The notes beneath the pieces were generated by a model that saw only the letters and a program-made list of their open reading frames with translations, made no database searches and was not told the origin of the DNA. A program made the translations under genes and the position numbers. A DNA stretch of 8,860 bases from an uncultured Eubacteriales bacterium (lineage in GTDB: Bacteria > Bacillota > Clostridia > Christensenellales > Borkfalkiaceae): the NCBI GenBank assembly GCA_902767455.1, contig CACXHH010000019.1, positions 1 through 8,860 of the forward strand, written 5' to 3'. Shown piece after piece: positions 6,637 to 8,860 of this stretch. Every line of letters begins with the position of its first letter. Within the stretch, counting starts at the first letter, position 1.

Positions 6637-7851
6637 TTGAAAGTAATAGTTATAGGCGGCGGTCCCGCCGGCATGATGGCGGCAATTACCGCGGCGCAGT
6701 CGGGATGCGACGTCACTTTGATCGAAAAGAACGAAAAACTCGGAAAAAAGATGTTTATTTCGGGTAAGGGCAGATGTAACTTCACCAACGATTGCGAGGT
6801 GGAGGAATTTTTCGCAAACGTCGTTTCCAACAAAAAGTTTTTATACGGAAGCTTATACTCGTTCACGCCCTACGATACCATGCGTTTTTTCGACGAGAAC
6901 GGTCTTAAATTCAAAACCGAACGCGGCAACAGAGTTTTTCCGCTCTCCGATAAATCGAGCGACGTTATAAGAACGCTTGAAAACAAACTGCGGTCTTTAA
7001 AAGTCGCTATACGCTTGAACGAGAGAGTTTCTTCTCTTATAGTTTTCGACGGCGCTTGCCACGGCGTAAAGACGGAATTTGGCGAATACCGCGCCGATAA
7101 AGTTATTATTGCTTGCGGCGGCGTTTCGTATCGTTTGACCGGCGCCTGCGGTGACGGATATAAACTTGCTCAATCGGTAGGGCACGTCGTCGTTCAACCC
7201 GTTCCCGCGCTCGCTCCTATAGATACCGTTTACGGCTACCGCCGGCTTGCCGGGCTCTCGCTCAAAAACGTCGTTTTCAAAGTATTGTGTAACGGAAAAC
7301 CGATCTTTGAAGAGTTCGGTGAAATGCTCTTTACCCACGAAGGCGTTTCGGGCCCGATAGTTTTATCGGCTTCGTCGAAAATAAACAGATACCCGATCGA
7401 AAGTCTGTCGGCTTTTATAGACTTCAAACCCGCGCTCGACAAACAGCAGCTCGACAAACGCATTTTGCGCGATTTTACCGAAAATCCTTCAAAACAGGTC
7501 AGAAACTCTTTCGATAAGCTGTTGCCTTTACGCATGATAGACGAGTTTTTAAACAAGCTTTCGATAGACAAATATAAAAGCGTCAGCGAATTATCGCGCG
7601 AAGAACGGCTGAAAATAGTTGATATTATGAAAGATTTTCCACTTGATAAGCTTAAATTCTCATCGATCGACAAGGCGATAGTGACGGCGGGCGGCGTAAA
7701 CGTAAAAGAAGTCGACCCGTCGACCATGCAGTCAAAACTTTGCAAAAATCTGTATTTTGCCGGCGAAGTTCTCGACGTTGACGCTCTGACGGGCGGTTTC
7801 AATATCCAGATAGCTTTTTCGACGGGCGTAGCCGCAGGAAAGGTAAATTGA
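6637..7851 (+). CDS. HI0933/BaiN-family FAD-dependent oxidoreductase
   Basis: This 404-residue flavoprotein starts with the dinucleotide-binding fold VIVIGGGPAG (3-12), with Glu29 at the end of the second strand (LIEKN), followed by the family signature GKGRCNFTN (42-50). TAGGV (350-354) with TMQSK (363-367), and YFAGEVLDVDALTGGFNIQ near the carboxyl end (373-391), are diagnostic of the HI0933/TIGR00275 group. One member, BaiN, has been described as a bile-acid-ring reductase, but most are uncharacterised and no substrate can be assigned. The start is TTG at 6637: the nucleotide-binding loop begins at residue 7, the next ATG (6673) would delete it, and upstream in-frame codons before the stop at 6592-6594 offer no ATG or GTG. 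No clear ribosome binding site precedes the TTG. It lies 23 bases upstream of cmk and is probably cotranscribed with cmk and plsC. Confidence 0.9.
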   Translation: MKVIVIGGGPAGMMAAITAAQSGCDVTLIEKNEKLGKKMFISGKGRCNFTNDCEVEEFFANVVSNKKFLYGSLYSFTPYDTMRFFDENGLKFKTERGNRVFPLSDKSSDVIRTLENKLRSLKVAIRLNERVSSLIVFDGACHGVKTEFGEYRADKVIIACGGVSYRLTGACGDGYKLAQSVGHVVVQPVPALAPIDTVYGYRRLAGLSLKNVVFKVLCNGKPIFEEFGEMLFTHEGVSGPIVLSASSKINRYPIESLSAFIDFKPALDKQQLDKRILRDFTENPSKQVRNSFDKLLPLRMIDEFLNKLSIDKYKSVSELSREERLKIVDIMKDFPLDKLKFSSIDKAIVTAGGVNVKEVDPSTMQSKLCKNLYFAGEVLDVDALTGGFNIQIAFSTGVAAGKVN

Positions 7852-7862
7852 CGATAAATAAT

Positions 7863-7868
7863 AAGGAG
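7863..7868 (+). promoter_or_regulatory. Ribosome binding site that fixes the cmk start
   Basis: AAGGAG lies six bases before the ATG at 7875. The in-frame TTG at 7848 overlaps the stop of the upstream gene and would add nine residues ahead of the conserved MLNIALDGPSG start, so it is not the start. Confidence 0.9.
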
Positions 7869-7874
7869 TTCCTT

Positions 7875-8531
7875 ATGCTTAATATAGCACTTGACGGGCC
7901 GAGCGGAAGCGGAAAAAGCACCGTCGCAAAAATCATTGCAAAAAAGCTCGATATACTCTATCTCGACACGGGCGCGATGTACCGCGCGTGCGCGCTCGAA
8001 GCTTTATATCGCGGCGTAAACTGTCTTGACGAAGGCGCCGTCGAGAGTTTTATAAACGAAATAGACCTTAAAATCGTCTACGAAAACGGCGCGCAGAAAA
8101 CTATTTTGCGCGGCGAAGACGTTTCGCAGAAGATAAGACAGAACGAGGTTTCTATGATGGCGTCGAATATCTCTTCTCTTCCGTGCGTTCGTAAAAAAAT
8201 GGTCGAGATGCAAAGAGATGTCGCTCGCGGAGTTGATTGTATTCTCGACGGAAGGGATATAGGAACGCACGTTCTTCCCGACGCGGAATTTAAATTTTAC
8301 GTTACGGCTCGTCCCGAAGTACGCGCGGAAAGAAGATATAAAGAACTGACCGAGAAAGGTCAGACGGTCGAATACGATAAAATTCTCGAAGAGATAAACG
8401 TTCGCGACTATAACGACAGTCACCGTGAGTTTTCACCGCTACGTCAGGCGGCCGACGCTATTCTTCTCGATACCTCCGAAATGACTATCGACGAAGTGAC
8501 GGAGTTTATTCTTTCCAAGGTAAAAAAATGA
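7875..8531 (+). CDS. cmk: Cytidylate kinase
   Basis: This 218-residue cytoplasmic enzyme phosphorylates CMP and dCMP to the diphosphates with ATP, in pyrimidine nucleotide supply. The P-loop GPSGSGKST is at 8-16, the CMP-site motif DTGAMYR at 31-37, and GRDIGT at 126-131, followed by the arginine-rich lid around RPEVRAERRYKEL and the terminal RDYNDSHREFSPL and DAILLDTSEM segments typical of bacterial Cmk. The length matches the usual 215-230 residues. Its stop codon overlaps the start of the next gene (ATGA at 8528-8531), which indicates translational coupling. Confidence 0.97.
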   Translation: MLNIALDGPSGSGKSTVAKIIAKKLDILYLDTGAMYRACALEALYRGVNCLDEGAVESFINEIDLKIVYENGAQKTILRGEDVSQKIRQNEVSMMASNISSLPCVRKKMVEMQRDVARGVDCILDGRDIGTHVLPDAEFKFYVTARPEVRAERRYKELTEKGQTVEYDKILEEINVRDYNDSHREFSPLRQAADAILLDTSEMTIDEVTEFILSKVKK

Positions 8532-8860
8532 AAAATTTTCTGTACTGGGTTATAATCCGCCCGATATTCAAAGCGATCCTGCGTATTCTTTACCCGTATA
8601 AGATAATAAACAAGAAATGCACCGACGACAGTTATCCGTCTGTTATCGTGTGTAATCACCGTTCCAACGCGGACAGTTTTATCGTAGGAAGCTGCTTTAA
8701 ACGTAAAATATACTATCTTTGCAAAAAAGAGTGGTTCAAAAACAAGCTCGTCGGCGGGTTTTTGCGGCTTTTGGGCGGAATACCCATCGACAGGGACAAC
8801 GTCGATCTCAACGCCATAAAAGAGAGCTTCAAAGTGCTTAAAAACGGCGATAATCTCGGG
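8528..8860 (+). CDS. plsC: 1-acyl-sn-glycerol-3-phosphate acyltransferase (PlsC family), 5' part only
   Basis: Translation from the ATG overlapping the cmk stop gives 111 residues with no stop before the window edge. The acyltransferase motif H-x4-D is at His44-Asp49 (NHRSNAD), and the glycerol-phosphate binding motif GGIPIDR is at 83-89, with the spacing expected for PlsC. The amino-terminal 22 residues are hydrophobic and basic, suiting a membrane-associated enzyme. The family adds a second acyl chain to lysophosphatidic acid in phospholipid synthesis. Full-length proteins have about 190-250 residues, so roughly half is missing beyond the edge. No separate ribosome binding site is seen; coupling to cmk is likely. 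A cmk-plsC pairing is common in Clostridia, often followed by ispH and rpsA. Confidence 0.88.
   Translation, partial: MKNFLYWVIIRPIFKAILRILYPYKIINKKCTDDSYPSVIVCNHRSNADSFIVGSCFKRKIYYLCKKEWFKNKLVGGFLRLLGGIPIDRDNVDLNAIKESFKVLKNGDNLG

Noticed and set aside
7236..7802. Long antisense open frame (188 codons) opposite the FAD protein gene, and several other antisense frames of 60-140 codons.
   Set aside because: They lie opposite clearly recognisable genes, have no family features or ribosome binding sites, and are explained by codon bias of the real genes.

Overview
The window looks like a chromosomal segment of an anaerobic Bacillota (Clostridia-type) bacterium, probably an uncultured gut-type lineage. 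This is inferred from the gene families (split, Na+-coupled decarboxylase subunits, a class II GalT homologue, and an FAD protein-cmk-plsC cluster), from AAGGAG-type ribosome binding sites, and from moderate GC with AT-rich spacers. All recognisable genes lie on the + strand, and coding density is high. I see no mobile element, RNA gene or CRISPR array.

Layout. (1) Bases 1-1551: a short leader with a possible promoter and an inverted repeat, then a 454-residue protein that aligns along its length with class II galactose-1-phosphate uridylyltransferases but seems to have lost the catalytic histidines. It ends at a strong intrinsic terminator. (2) Bases 1553-6590: a promoter with a consensus -10 box drives a five-gene operon. 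The genes encode a divergent acyl-CoA carboxyltransferase-like subunit, a small OadG-family membrane subunit, a free-standing biotin carrier protein, the Na+-pumping beta subunit OadB, and an OadA/5S-type oxaloacetate carboxyltransferase without its own biotin domain. A 12-bp hairpin terminator closes the unit. (3) Bases 6637-8860: a second cluster with an HI0933/BaiN-type FAD protein, cytidylate kinase and a PlsC-type acyltransferase cut by the window edge.

How the genes work together. In the five-gene operon, OadA would take the carboxyl group from oxaloacetate and load it onto biotin on the carrier protein. OadB would decarboxylate carboxybiotin and export Na+, with the OadG-like subunit holding the complex together. 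The first gene adds a second carboxyltransferase of the 12S/MmdA fold. The set therefore combines parts of the Propionibacterium transcarboxylase (12S + 5S + 1.3S) with a Na+ pump, and this is the most interesting system here. No biotin carboxylase is present, which fits carboxyl transfer and decarboxylation rather than ATP-driven carboxylation. The third cluster is housekeeping: nucleotide and phospholipid synthesis plus a flavoprotein of uncertain role.
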